Part shown: in pieces, positions 34,618-46,014 of the stretch | Layout of the letters: each line of letters begins with the position of its first letter | Position numbering within the stretch: position 1 is the stretch's first letter | Origin: Asticcacaulis sp. AND118 | GTDB lineage: Bacteria > Pseudomonadota > Alphaproteobacteria > Caulobacterales > Caulobacteraceae | NCBI RefSeq assembly: GCF_020535245.1 | Contig: NZ_CP084911.1 | Span: 322,001-386,000 of the forward strand | DNA: 64,000 bases | Reading direction: 5' to 3' | Notes under the pieces: model-generated | The model's input: only the letters and a program-made list of their open reading frames with translations | Database searches by the model: none | What the model was told of the DNA's origin: nothing | Position numbers and translations under genes: made by a program

Positions 34618-35495
34618 GAATAACAGTCGTTTTTCAGGTCCGCCGGGCGGCTGTTCAGGCGGGCGGCGTGGCGATAGAAGGCATCGCCGCGGATATGGTG
34701 ATTGCGGCCATAGACCTCGGCCAGCACGGCGTAAAGCGGCGGGTCGTGGTGTTTGAGGTCGGCGTCGTCGACCACCACCAGAGCGTCCAGCCTGTACGCC
34801 ATGTTCGAGTTGAACCAGAACTGCGTGCCTTCGGCCCAGTATTCATCGACATTGAGCGCCATATAGGCCGCGCGCCACAGCCCCTTCGCCTTGGCGTTTT
34901 GGAAGGCGGCGTCGACGCGGCGCATCAGGGCCGGGTCGCGCGTGCGGATGGCGTTGAGGATGTTGTGCGAAAACTCGTGCACCAGAATATTCTCGCCGTA
35001 ATAGCGCGTGCCCGGCACGGCCAGCAGGTTTTCCGCCGCGCCGGTGGTGTAAAACCCGCCCATGCCGCGGGCGCGGGCGTCCCAGTAGTCGCGGTCGCTC
35101 ATGCGGCCGATGGTCGTGGCGTAGTCGCGCACGTCGCATTTCGACAGGCGCGGGTCGTCGATGGCGGGCTTCTTCCAGTGGCGCTGTTCGGGCAGGTCGG
35201 TGGTGGTCTCCGACTGCGCCATGACGCCGACGCGCGCGCCTGAGCGGATCAGCGTATCGCGCAGGTCCGGCCTGTGGACCAGCAGGGTCACCACGATGTC
35301 GCGAGCCGCCTGCATCGCCGCTTCCGGCACCTGCGCCGAGCCGACGACGGGGATGCCGTTCGCGTCGAGATATTGCCGATAGAAGGGATCGAGACCCAGA
35401 AAGGAGGGGGGCGGAGTGATGCCCGATGCCGCCTTCACCGGTCCGCCCATGGCCGCCAGCATAAGCAGCGCCGCCGCGATCCCTTTTACGCGCAT
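34614..35495 (-). CDS. Secreted gluzincin-like zinc metalloprotease (unassigned family)
   Basis: 293 residues from MRVKGIAAALLMLAAMGGPVKAASG, a signal peptide. This ATG has AGGA upstream; another ATG 6 codons earlier overlaps the DUF885 gene. H173-E-F-S-H177 followed by DEYWAEGTQFWF (217-228) gives a HExxH plus downstream Glu arrangement. The family name is not recognised. It is co-transcribed with the DUF885 peptidase (stop at 35497), inside the peptide-degradation island, so periplasmic proteolysis is likely. Confidence 0.6.
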   Translation of the reverse strand: MRVKGIAAALLMLAAMGGPVKAASGITPPPSFLGLDPFYRQYLDANGIPVVGSAQVPEAAMQAARDIVVTLLVHRPDLRDTLIRSGARVGVMAQSETTTDLPEQRHWKKPAIDDPRLSKCDVRDYATTIGRMSDRDYWDARARGMGGFYTTGAAENLLAVPGTRYYGENILVHEFSHNILNAIRTRDPALMRRVDAAFQNAKAKGLWRAAYMALNVDEYWAEGTQFWFNSNMAYRLDALVVVDDADLKHHDPPLYAVLAEVYGRNHHIRGDAFYRHAARLNSRPADLKNDCYS

Positions 35496-35496
35496 G

Positions 35497-37305
35497 TCAG
35501 TCCTGTCCTTCATACGGGCTCTTGCCGCCCTCGGCGATGAACTGATCCGTGCGCGCTTCGATCACGGTCAGCGGCACCGAGCCAAGGTCGAGGATCATGT
35601 CATGGAAATTGCGCAGGTCAAAGGTGTCGCCCAGCGCTTTCTCCGCCTTGTGTCGCGCCTCCCAGATGGCCATTTCGCCCATATAGTAGCTAAGCGCCTG
35701 ACCCGGCGTGTTGATGTAGCGGTCGGTTTCGGTGGTGATCTCATGCTCCGACAGCGCGGTATTGTCGCGCAGGAAGGCCAGCGCCTGATCGCGGGTCCAG
35801 CCCTTGGCGTGCATGCCGGTATCGACCACGAGGCGGCATGCGCGCCACATCTGATAGGTCAACATGCCGAAATGCTCATAGGGCGTATGGTACATGCCCA
35901 TTTCGACGCCGAGACGTTCCGAATAGAGTGCCCAGCCTTCGCCATAGGCCGAAATATAGAGTTGCTGACGGAATTCCGGCAGGCTCTTGTTTTCCTGCGC
36001 GAAGGGCATCTGCATGGCGTGGCCCGGCGCGCCTTCGTGCAGGACGAGGGCGGGCAGGGTGTAGAGCGGGCGCGATTTGAGGTTATAGGTGTTGAGTATC
36101 AGCACGCCCGGCCCGCCATTGCCGCCGGTATTATAGGGGGCGATGGCGTCGGGCGTCGGGATGACGGCGAAACGCATACGCGGCAGGCGGCCGAAATAGT
36201 CCTTGGCCTTGCCATCGAATTCCTTGGAAATACGAGAGCCGCGATCGAGGAATTGCTGCGGCGTGTCGACGTAGAATTGCGGATCGGTGCGCAGGAAGTC
36301 GTTGAATTCCTGCAGCGTGCCGGAATACTTCACCTGCCTCATCACGTCGTGCATCTCGGCCTTGATCTTGGCCACTTCGTCCAGACCGATCTGATGAATC
36401 TGATCCGGAGTCATGTCGTTGGTGACGTATTCGCGGATCAGCGACTGATAATAGGCCTTGCCGTCGGGCAGGTCGTAGGCGGCGATGGTCGGGCGCGCCT
36501 TAGGCATATATTCGCTGCGCACATAGGCCAGAACCTTCTTGTGCGCCGGGATGACGCTCTTTTCGATGGCCTCCTTGCCCAGACGGCGCAGTTCCGCCTG
36601 TTTTTCCGCCGAGATCGAGGCCGGCAGGGTCTTGAACGGGCCGTAAAAGCTGGTCTCCTCGGTCGCCTTGCCCTCATAGGGAATGGTGATCGAGGAATCG
36701 CGGCCCTGAATCGAGATGCGCGAGGGGGTGAAGCCGCGCTTGAGACCGGCGCGCATGTTTTCCAGATTCTGGTCGAAGGACCGCGGCACGTCGTTCAGCC
36801 AGGCGATGTAGTTGCGCACGTCTTCCTCGGTGCGCAGCGTCCGGCGCGTGGCCCAGCTCAGGCTGTTCCAGAAGCCCCAGTTCATCTCGTAGCTGCGGAA
36901 GGTCTGGTCGGCCAGCAGCGTGGAAATCTGCTGCTTGTAGACGATGTAGTTGATCTGTTCGGCGGAAGACAGGCTCTTCGGATCGATGGCATTCAGCTTC
37001 GCCATCACCTCGGTCCACTTCTTCTTTTTCATCTCCTGAAAGGCCGGCGACACGTCGGGCATGCGGTCCGGCGTCTTGCCTTCCTCGCGCGGGCTGAGCG
37101 TCTGACGCCACTCCCATTCGTCCTTGAACAGGGCCTGAAACGCCTGATCGGCAAAGGCCGCCGGGGTCGCTTGGGTCGGGGTCTGAGTCGGGGTTTGGGC
37201 GTGTAGCGGCAGGGCGGCCAGACCTGCGGCCAGAGCCAGTCCGGCGGCGAGACTCAGGGCAAGGAGAGAGGATTTTGGGCGTGCAATCGATGTTTGCGGG
37301 AACAT
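35497..37305 (-). CDS. Secreted DUF885 family metallopeptidase-like protein 1
   Basis: 602 residues from MFPQTSIARPKSS, with signal peptide SLLALSLAAGLALAAGLAALPLHAQ. DUF885 hallmarks: HEGAPGHAMQ (H423, E424, H429), YGEGWALYSERLG, DTGMHAKGWTRDQALAFL and PGQALSYYMGEMAIW. The family resembles M32/M3-like zinc peptidases and is linked with prolyl peptides in several bacteria. First gene of a two-gene minus-strand operon whose promoter region carries a GTATAC site. A paralogue lies at 47223. Confidence 0.88.
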   Translation of the reverse strand: MFPQTSIARPKSSLLALSLAAGLALAAGLAALPLHAQTPTQTPTQATPAAFADQAFQALFKDEWEWRQTLSPREEGKTPDRMPDVSPAFQEMKKKKWTEVMAKLNAIDPKSLSSAEQINYIVYKQQISTLLADQTFRSYEMNWGFWNSLSWATRRTLRTEEDVRNYIAWLNDVPRSFDQNLENMRAGLKRGFTPSRISIQGRDSSITIPYEGKATEETSFYGPFKTLPASISAEKQAELRRLGKEAIEKSVIPAHKKVLAYVRSEYMPKARPTIAAYDLPDGKAYYQSLIREYVTNDMTPDQIHQIGLDEVAKIKAEMHDVMRQVKYSGTLQEFNDFLRTDPQFYVDTPQQFLDRGSRISKEFDGKAKDYFGRLPRMRFAVIPTPDAIAPYNTGGNGGPGVLILNTYNLKSRPLYTLPALVLHEGAPGHAMQMPFAQENKSLPEFRQQLYISAYGEGWALYSERLGVEMGMYHTPYEHFGMLTYQMWRACRLVVDTGMHAKGWTRDQALAFLRDNTALSEHEITTETDRYINTPGQALSYYMGEMAIWEARHKAEKALGDTFDLRNFHDMILDLGSVPLTVIEARTDQFIAEGGKSPYEGQD

Positions 37306-37335
37306 GGAGGCCTCTGGGATGAAAGAGTAGTTGTC

Positions 37336-37351
37336 ATATCGTATACGGTAT
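37336..37351. promoter_or_regulatory. GTATAC operator-like site 2 (DUF885-1 / GH127)
   Basis: ATATC-GTATAC-GGTAT, core 37341-37346, in the 90-bp divergent spacer. The CGTATACG centre is fully symmetric and the outer ATA/TAT also pair. Confidence 0.55.
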
Positions 37352-37395
37352 AATAACGTCTCTGCAATGGTCTTTTCCACATGGAAGTGTTGAAA

Positions 37396-39816
37396 ATGAG
37401 CGAACCCCGTCATGCTGTGAGCCGCCGTTATCTGTTAGCGGGCGCGGCCTTCGGCGCCGTCGCCGGCAGCGTCCCGATGCTGGCCCACGCCGTCGCCCCG
37501 CTCAGCCTGCCGGACAGCGCCGAGCCTTTGCCACTGAAAAGTGTGCGCCTCCTGCCGTCGCGCTACAAGCACGCGGTGGACATCAACACCACCTATATGA
37601 TGACGGTCGAGGCCGACCGGCTGCTGCACAACTATCACAAGTTCGCCGGGCTGCCCGTGAAGGGCGAAATCTACGGCGGCTGGGAGTCGGACACCATCGC
37701 GGGCGAGGGGCTGGGCCACTATCTGAGTGCGCTGTCGCTGATGTACGCCCAGACCGGCAATGCCGACTGCAAGACGCGCATCGACTACATCATCGACGAA
37801 CTGGAAAAGTGCCAGACCGCTCACGGCGACGGTTATGTCGCGGGCTTCATGCGTAAGCGTAAGGATGGGACAGTGGTCGACGGGAAGGAGATTTTCCCGG
37901 AGATCATGGCGGGCGACATCCGTTCCATGGGTTTCGACCTCAACGGCTGCTGGGTGCCCTTCTATAACTGGCATAAACTCTATGCCGGCCTGCTGGACGC
38001 GCAGACCTATACCGGCAACGACAAGGGCATAAAGATTCTGGTCGGTCTGTCGGGCTATATCGAAAGGGTCTTCGCACCGCTGACCGATGCGCAGATCCAG
38101 ACCGTGCTCGACTGCGAGTACGGCGGCATCAACGAGTCCTTCGCCGAGCTTTATGCGCGCACCAAGGACCCGCGCTGGCTGAAAATGGCCGAGAAGACCT
38201 TCTATCATAACAAGGTGCTCGATCCGCTGGCGCAGCGTCAGGACCAGTTGGCCAATCTGCACGCCAACACCACCATCCCCAAGCTGATCGGTCTGGCGCG
38301 TCTGCACGAACTGACCGGGCAGCAGAGCTACGCCACGGCGTCGGACTTCTTCTGGGAGCGCGTGACCAAACACCACAGCTTTGTCATCGGCGGCAATGCC
38401 GACCGCGAACACTTCTTCCAGCCGGACAATGTCGCCAAGCACGTCACCGAGCAGACCTGCGAAAGCTGCAACACCTATAATATGCTCAAGCTGACGCGGC
38501 ATCTGTATAGCTGGGCGCCGGACGCCAGCTATTTCGACTATTACGAGCGCGCGCATCTCAACCACATGCTGGCGCAGCAAAACCCGACGACCGGCATGTT
38601 CACCTATATGATGCCGCTGATGGCGGGGACGGCGCGGCGCTTCTCCAATCCCTTCAACAACTGGACCTGCTGCCACCTGAGCGGCATGGAGACCAACTCC
38701 AAGCACGGGGATTCGATCTATTGGCAGAGCAAGGACACGCTGTTCGTCAACCTGTTCATCCCGTCCACGGCGGAATGGGCCGAGCAGAAGGCCGCGTTCG
38801 AGCTGACGACGCAGTATCCCTATGACGGCAAGGTGGCGCTAAAGTTGACCCGCCTGACCGGCGCGAAGACCTTTACCGTTGCCGTGCGTATTCCGGGCTG
38901 GGCCAAATCCTCGACTCTGTTGATCAATGGCAAGCCCGCCCTGGCTTCGACGCAGAAGGGCTACGCCCTGATCAAGCGTAAGTGGGCGGCCGGGGATGTG
39001 GTGACGCTCGACCTGCCACTGGAACTGCGGCTTGAGACGCCGCCGGGAACAGACAAGGTGGTGTCGGTCCTGCACGGGCCGTTGGTGCTGGCCGCCGATC
39101 TGGGCGAAGCCGGCCCGCCGACCCGCGGCGAAGTCTGGCAGGGCACGCCGCCGGTGCTGGTCGGGGCCGACATTCTGGCCGGTATCAGGCCGGTGGCGGG
39201 GGAGGCGGCGACCTGGCGCACCGAAGGCCTCGGCCGTCCGGGCGACATCACGCTCAAGCCCTTCTACGCGCAGTATGAACGCCGCATCGCCGTCTATTTC
39301 AACCGCTATACCGATGCCGAATGGGTGGTGGCGCAGGAAGAGTTGCGGGCCGAGCAGGCGCAGTTGAAGGCCTTGGCCGAACGCTCGGTGGACATCATGT
39401 ATCTGGGCGAGATGCAGCCCGAACGCGACCATAATCTGACGACGGGCGGGGCCTCCTATGCGGTGACCTATCGCGGACGCAAAGGGCGCGACGCGCGCAC
39501 CGACGGCTTCTTCGAGTTCGATATGGCGGTGACCAAGGACGGCAAAGACGCGGGCCCGCTGGTGCTTCAGGCGACCTATTGGGGCTCGGAAGTCAACAAG
39601 GACTTTTACATCGCCGTGGATGGTCAGCGCATCGCCAATCAGAAGCTGACCGGCGCAAAGCCGGGCGATTTCTTCGATATCGACTACGCCATTCCGCACG
39701 AACTGACGCGCGGCAAGGCAAAGGTGCGCCTCCGCTTCGAGCCGGCGGCGATGAGCCGCTGCGGGCCGGTCTTCGGCGTGCGTCTGGTTCGCGCCGACGT
39801 GGCGAAGACGGCATAG
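37396..39816 (+). CDS. GH127/GH146-type beta-L-arabinofuranosidase, Tat-like signal
   Basis: 806 residues from the ATG preceded by GGAAG (7 nt). An earlier ATG at 37381 lacks a ribosome site. Signal SRRYLLAGAAFGAVAGS suggests Tat export. DUF1680 (alpha/alpha)6 barrel with the family's zinc/nucleophile residues: E356 and C358 (CESCNTYNMLKLTRHLY), C425 and C426 (NNWTCCHLSG). C-terminal beta domains from about 450 and an extra tail to 806 make it closer in size to GH146 than to HypBA1. Family activity: release of beta-L-arabinofuranose, including arabinose on hydroxyproline. First gene of a plus-strand operon with the GH2 enzyme. Confidence 0.88.
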   Translation: MSEPRHAVSRRYLLAGAAFGAVAGSVPMLAHAVAPLSLPDSAEPLPLKSVRLLPSRYKHAVDINTTYMMTVEADRLLHNYHKFAGLPVKGEIYGGWESDTIAGEGLGHYLSALSLMYAQTGNADCKTRIDYIIDELEKCQTAHGDGYVAGFMRKRKDGTVVDGKEIFPEIMAGDIRSMGFDLNGCWVPFYNWHKLYAGLLDAQTYTGNDKGIKILVGLSGYIERVFAPLTDAQIQTVLDCEYGGINESFAELYARTKDPRWLKMAEKTFYHNKVLDPLAQRQDQLANLHANTTIPKLIGLARLHELTGQQSYATASDFFWERVTKHHSFVIGGNADREHFFQPDNVAKHVTEQTCESCNTYNMLKLTRHLYSWAPDASYFDYYERAHLNHMLAQQNPTTGMFTYMMPLMAGTARRFSNPFNNWTCCHLSGMETNSKHGDSIYWQSKDTLFVNLFIPSTAEWAEQKAAFELTTQYPYDGKVALKLTRLTGAKTFTVAVRIPGWAKSSTLLINGKPALASTQKGYALIKRKWAAGDVVTLDLPLELRLETPPGTDKVVSVLHGPLVLAADLGEAGPPTRGEVWQGTPPVLVGADILAGIRPVAGEAATWRTEGLGRPGDITLKPFYAQYERRIAVYFNRYTDAEWVVAQEELRAEQAQLKALAERSVDIMYLGEMQPERDHNLTTGGASYAVTYRGRKGRDARTDGFFEFDMAVTKDGKDAGPLVLQATYWGSEVNKDFYIAVDGQRIANQKLTGAKPGDFFDIDYAIPHELTRGKAKVRLRFEPAAMSRCGPVFGVRLVRADVAKTA

Positions 39817-39828
39817 CAATCTACGACA

Positions 39829-39859
39829 CCCCGACGCGAGCCGCGTCGGGGATATTTTT
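39829..39859 (+). terminator. Hairpin with T run between GH127 and GH2 genes
   Basis: Perfect 10-bp stem CCCCGACGCG / CGCGTCGGGG with a 3-nt loop, then ATATTTTTG. It probably lowers expression of the GH2 gene relative to GH127, since no obvious separate promoter follows within 18 nt. Confidence 0.75.
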
Positions 39860-39867
39860 GTGTGTGA

Positions 39868-43086
<3,219 letters not shown>

Positions 43087-43156
43087 GGGTTAGTCTCAGG
43101 CGTGACATAATCCGCAACCATCCTGCGGTTCTCGGAATCGTTTGGAGAGCGGCAAG

Positions 43157-43669
43157 ATGGTGAAGGTGGCGATGATAGCGGGCGGTCTGGCCCTGCTCGC
43201 TTTAGGCGGTTGCGCCTCGATAGGCGGGACCGGTGCGCCGGCGACCCCGGCGGAAACGATCAGCTATTCGGTCGGCCCGTGCTTCGGCTTCTGCCCGGTT
43301 TACAGTGTCGAAGTCACGCCCGACGGTACGGTGCGCTATACCGGCGAACGCCACACGGCGGTGCTGGGCGGCAAGGAACTGATCGGTCAGACCGGCGCGC
43401 ACAAGGCCATGCTCAAGGCGCTGGCCCCGTACCGCCCGGCCACCGGTCAGACGGCGGATACCGAGTGCGAGCAACAGGTCAGCGACCTTCAGCATTACCG
43501 CATCGTGTGGAAGGCTGCGGACGGCACCGAAACCGTCCTCCAGCATAATCAGGGCTGCCGATCGCCCAGGAATGATGAACTGAACAAGGTTTTGCAGGGC
43601 CTCCCCGCCAAGCTCGGCATCGCCGACTGGGCGAAATCCGAACACCGCCCGGGCGTGTCGCGCGGCTAG
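43157..43669 (+). CDS. DUF6438-like lipoprotein
   Basis: 170 residues from MVKVAMIAGGLALLALGGCASIGG (lipobox ALGGC). The family signature is ISYSVGPCFGFCPVYSVEVTPDGTVRYTGERHTAV, two cysteines in GPCFGFCPVY. Two further cysteines are in the C-terminal half. Function unknown; predicted outer- or inner-membrane lipoprotein. It lies 70 nt after the GH2 gene and may be its operon tail. A 125-bp repeat follows. Confidence 0.75.
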   Translation: MVKVAMIAGGLALLALGGCASIGGTGAPATPAETISYSVGPCFGFCPVYSVEVTPDGTVRYTGERHTAVLGGKELIGQTGAHKAMLKALAPYRPATGQTADTECEQQVSDLQHYRIVWKAADGTETVLQHNQGCRSPRNDELNKVLQGLPAKLGIADWAKSEHRPGVSRG

Positions 43670-43678
43670 TCAGGTTTA

Positions 43679-43803
43679 CCACAGATGGCCCCAGATGACC
43701 GCCTTTGGCGGTCTGCACAGATTTCATTGTAACGGTCGTTTCATCAAACGCGGTGCATCTGTGTCAAGGCCCGCTCTGCGGGCCGCATCTGTGTCATCTG
43801 TGG
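43679..43803. repeat. 125-bp CACAGATG-bounded palindromic repeat, copy A
   Basis: Starts CCACAGATGGCCCCAGATG and ends CATCTGTGTCATCTGTGG, which are terminal inverted repeats. Inside are two GC hairpins (GACCGCC/GGCGGTC and GGCCCGC/GCGGGCC). Same length and architecture as copy B at 45855-45979. Probably a non-autonomous intergenic element. Confidence 0.8.
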
Positions 43804-43820
43804 AGATTCTTCCCTTGAAA

Positions 43821-43874
43821 TTCGCCTCCGTCGTGAATATCTATCATTTGATAGGTATTCGCGACGGAGGCGAA
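43821..43874. promoter_or_regulatory. 54-bp near-perfect palindrome over the MpaB-gene leader
   Basis: Arms TTCGCCTCCGTCG / CGACGGAGGCGAA, then GAATA-CTATCA on one side and TGATAG-TATTC on the other, with only three mismatched symmetric pairs. It ends 1 nt before the ATG at 43876 and contains the GGAGG ribosome site in its right arm. It could be the operator of the downstream TetR regulator and, as RNA, a hairpin that hides the ribosome site. Confidence 0.65.
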
Positions 43875-43875
43875 A

Positions 43876-45204
43876 ATGACGACGCGCATCCATGCCGACC
43901 TGTGGGCGCAGGCCGAAGCGCAGGCCCGGGCTGTGCCGGCCATCTACGGTGATATCGACTTTTCCACCCTGCCTGAGCGCTTCACCATCGATCCGGCGGC
44001 GGGCGATCTGGGCATCTTCCCGGAAATCACCCCGGACCTGAAGGCCGATGAGCCCCTGACCGACCTGATGGCGGTCTATACGATGACCGGCGACGCGGTG
44101 GCCGACGCCTATGCCGCACGACTGACCGATTACGGTTTCAAGCCCCTGATCCAGATGCTGCAAACCGCCTGCGACAAAGGGATCGCGGCGGTGCCGGACG
44201 CGCCGCCGGAACTGGCGGCTTTTCTCGCCGATATGGAGGCGACCCCCGACTGGATCGACATGGCGCTGGTCGAAGAAGGCGCGCGCATCGAGCGTAATCA
44301 GTATGCCCACCTCGTGCCCTTCGCCATTCGCGGGGCGTTTCTCGCCACCTTCATGAACACCTATTCGGCCCTGCCGATGGCGCTGACCGGCAATCTGACG
44401 GATCAACTGGCGGCTAAACGCGTGCATGAGACGGCGACCTTTTTCACCCTGACGGTCATGCCCGGTGCGCTCAGGCGTTTTGGAGCGGCGTTCAAGGCGG
44501 CGGCCATGGTGCGGCTGATGCATTCCATGGTGCGTTTCAATTTGCGCCACAGACCCGGCCTGTGGGACACATCGGTCTATGGCGTGCCTATTCCGCAGGT
44601 CGATCAGATGCCGGCGGGGCAGATCGGTTCCTTCCTCCTGGCCTTTCAGGCGCTGAAAGACGGACGCGACAGCTTCACGCCGGAGGAGCGCGCGCGTATC
44701 GAGATCGCGCGCTATCGCTGCTTCCTGCTGGGCCTGCCCAAGGCCCTGCTGGGCGAGACGCCGCGCGAGATCGCCCGCCTGATGCTGGCGCGGCAGGCCA
44801 CCCTGCGCGCCGCTTTCGACGACAAGACCTGCGGCGCGCTGGTGCGCGGGACGCTGAGCACCGAACTGTCGTCCGACCCGACCCCGCTGGGGCGGTTCGA
44901 GCGGCAACTGGAGCGCAGCTTCTCCAAGGCCTTTTTCATCAAGCATTTCCTCAAGGGCAATGCAAAGCGCGCCGAACGCATGGGCGTGCGCTACACCCTG
45001 TTCGACCGCAAGATGGCGCTGATGGCGGCGGCGGGCATCTTCTCGCAGCTTAGGGTCTTCCGCGTGCTGAGCGACATTCCGGTGGTGCGCGAACTGGCCG
45101 ACCGGCATCTGGTGTACAAGCTGAAAGGCCATCTGAAACGCTACGGCCACGCCGAATTTGCTTCCGACGGCGATAGCTACAAAGGCGCGCCGCATGGCGG
45201 TTAA
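43876..45204 (+). CDS. Oxygenase MpaB/latex-clearing-protein-like (DUF2236)
   Basis: 442 residues of the DUF2236 heme-protein family (mycophenolic acid MpaB', rubber Lcp). Segments supporting this: FAIRGAFLATFMNTYSALPMALTGNL, RVHETATFFTLTVMPGALRRFGAAFKAAAMVRLMHSMVRFNL (putative heme-His region), YGVPIPQVDQMPAGQIGSFLL. No signal peptide is apparent. Substrate unknown; oxidative cleavage or oxygenation is the family theme. It overlaps the TetR gene by 11 nt and shares its regulation through the 54-bp palindrome. Confidence 0.8.
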   Translation: MTTRIHADLWAQAEAQARAVPAIYGDIDFSTLPERFTIDPAAGDLGIFPEITPDLKADEPLTDLMAVYTMTGDAVADAYAARLTDYGFKPLIQMLQTACDKGIAAVPDAPPELAAFLADMEATPDWIDMALVEEGARIERNQYAHLVPFAIRGAFLATFMNTYSALPMALTGNLTDQLAAKRVHETATFFTLTVMPGALRRFGAAFKAAAMVRLMHSMVRFNLRHRPGLWDTSVYGVPIPQVDQMPAGQIGSFLLAFQALKDGRDSFTPEERARIEIARYRCFLLGLPKALLGETPREIARLMLARQATLRAAFDDKTCGALVRGTLSTELSSDPTPLGRFERQLERSFSKAFFIKHFLKGNAKRAERMGVRYTLFDRKMALMAAAGIFSQLRVFRVLSDIPVVRELADRHLVYKLKGHLKRYGHAEFASDGDSYKGAPHGG

Positions 45205-45847
45205 GGAGGCTCGACAGGGCTACGAAAAGAGCGAGGCGACGCGCGCGGCCATTATCGCGGCCGGTCATCGTTTCTTCGGCGCGCAGGGCTTTAACGGCGC
45301 GACCACCCGCGCCATTGCCGAGGCGGCGGGCGTGGCCCTGCCGGCCATTGCTTACCATTTCGGCGGCAAGGAAGGGCTGTATCTGGCCTGCGCCGAAGAT
45401 ATCCTCAGCCGTTATTACGCCGAAACGGGCGCGCTGGCGACGCAGGCCCTGACGGCGCTGAGCGAAGAGCCCGGCGAGGCCGTATGCCGCGACTATCTGC
45501 GGCGTATTCTGAAACAGCTTTTGCGCGTTTTCGTGCAGCCGGACGCGGGCGATTACCGCGCCGACTTCGTGACGCGCGAACTGCGCGATCGCGGCCCGGC
45601 GTTTCAGCGGCTTTGTGAGGGGCTGTGGCTGCCGGGCGTCGATCTGGTGGCGCGACTAGTGGCCGGCGTGAAGGGGCGCGCCGGGATGGCCGACGATCAG
45701 GTCGATGCGCTGATGCTGATTTCGAGCCTGCTGGCCTTCAATACCGGGCGCGATGTGACCTTGCGTATCCTCGGTCTCGACCGGTTCGACGCCGATGCCT
45801 TTTCCAGACTGGATGCGGCTATCGATCGTCTGGTGGCTGGTATTTAA
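45194..45847 (+). CDS. TetR-family regulator of the MpaB-like gene
   Basis: 217 residues from MAVKEARQGYEKSEATRAAII. HTH: FFGAQGFNGATTRAIAEAAGVALPAIAYHFGGKEGLYLACAEDIL. The C-terminal half (DYRADFVTRELRDRGPAF) resembles CerR/DUF1956-type TetR regulators. Overlap with the oxygenase gene indicates translational coupling. It probably represses the pair through the palindrome at 43821-43874. Confidence 0.88.
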   Translation: MAVKEARQGYEKSEATRAAIIAAGHRFFGAQGFNGATTRAIAEAAGVALPAIAYHFGGKEGLYLACAEDILSRYYAETGALATQALTALSEEPGEAVCRDYLRRILKQLLRVFVQPDAGDYRADFVTRELRDRGPAFQRLCEGLWLPGVDLVARLVAGVKGRAGMADDQVDALMLISSLLAFNTGRDVTLRILGLDRFDADAFSRLDAAIDRLVAGI

Positions 45848-45854
45848 GGTTTTA

Positions 45855-45979
45855 CCACAGATGATACAGATGACCGCCTCCGGCGGTCTGCACAGATTTC
45901 ATTTTCACTGATGTCTCATCGAGCGTGGTGCATCTGTGTAAAGGCCCGCTGTGCGGGCCGCATGTGTGGCCATCTGTGG
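45855..45979. repeat. 125-bp CACAGATG-bounded palindromic repeat, copy B
   Basis: Starts CCACAGATGATACAGATG and ends CATCTGTGG. The hairpin GACCGCC-tcc-GGCGGTC and the hairpin GGCCCGC-tgt-GCGGGCC match copy A with compensating loop changes, while the segment between them has diverged. Copies A and B flank the MpaB-tetR module in the same orientation. Confidence 0.8.
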
Positions 45980-46014
45980 AGACTCTTAAAACCATGCGGC
46001 GTGCGCAGAGCCGC

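Noticed and set aside
43679-45979. CACAGATG repeats as a CRISPR array
   Set aside because: The units are 125-bp palindromic elements more than 2 kb apart, with no regular spacers and no cas genes nearby.
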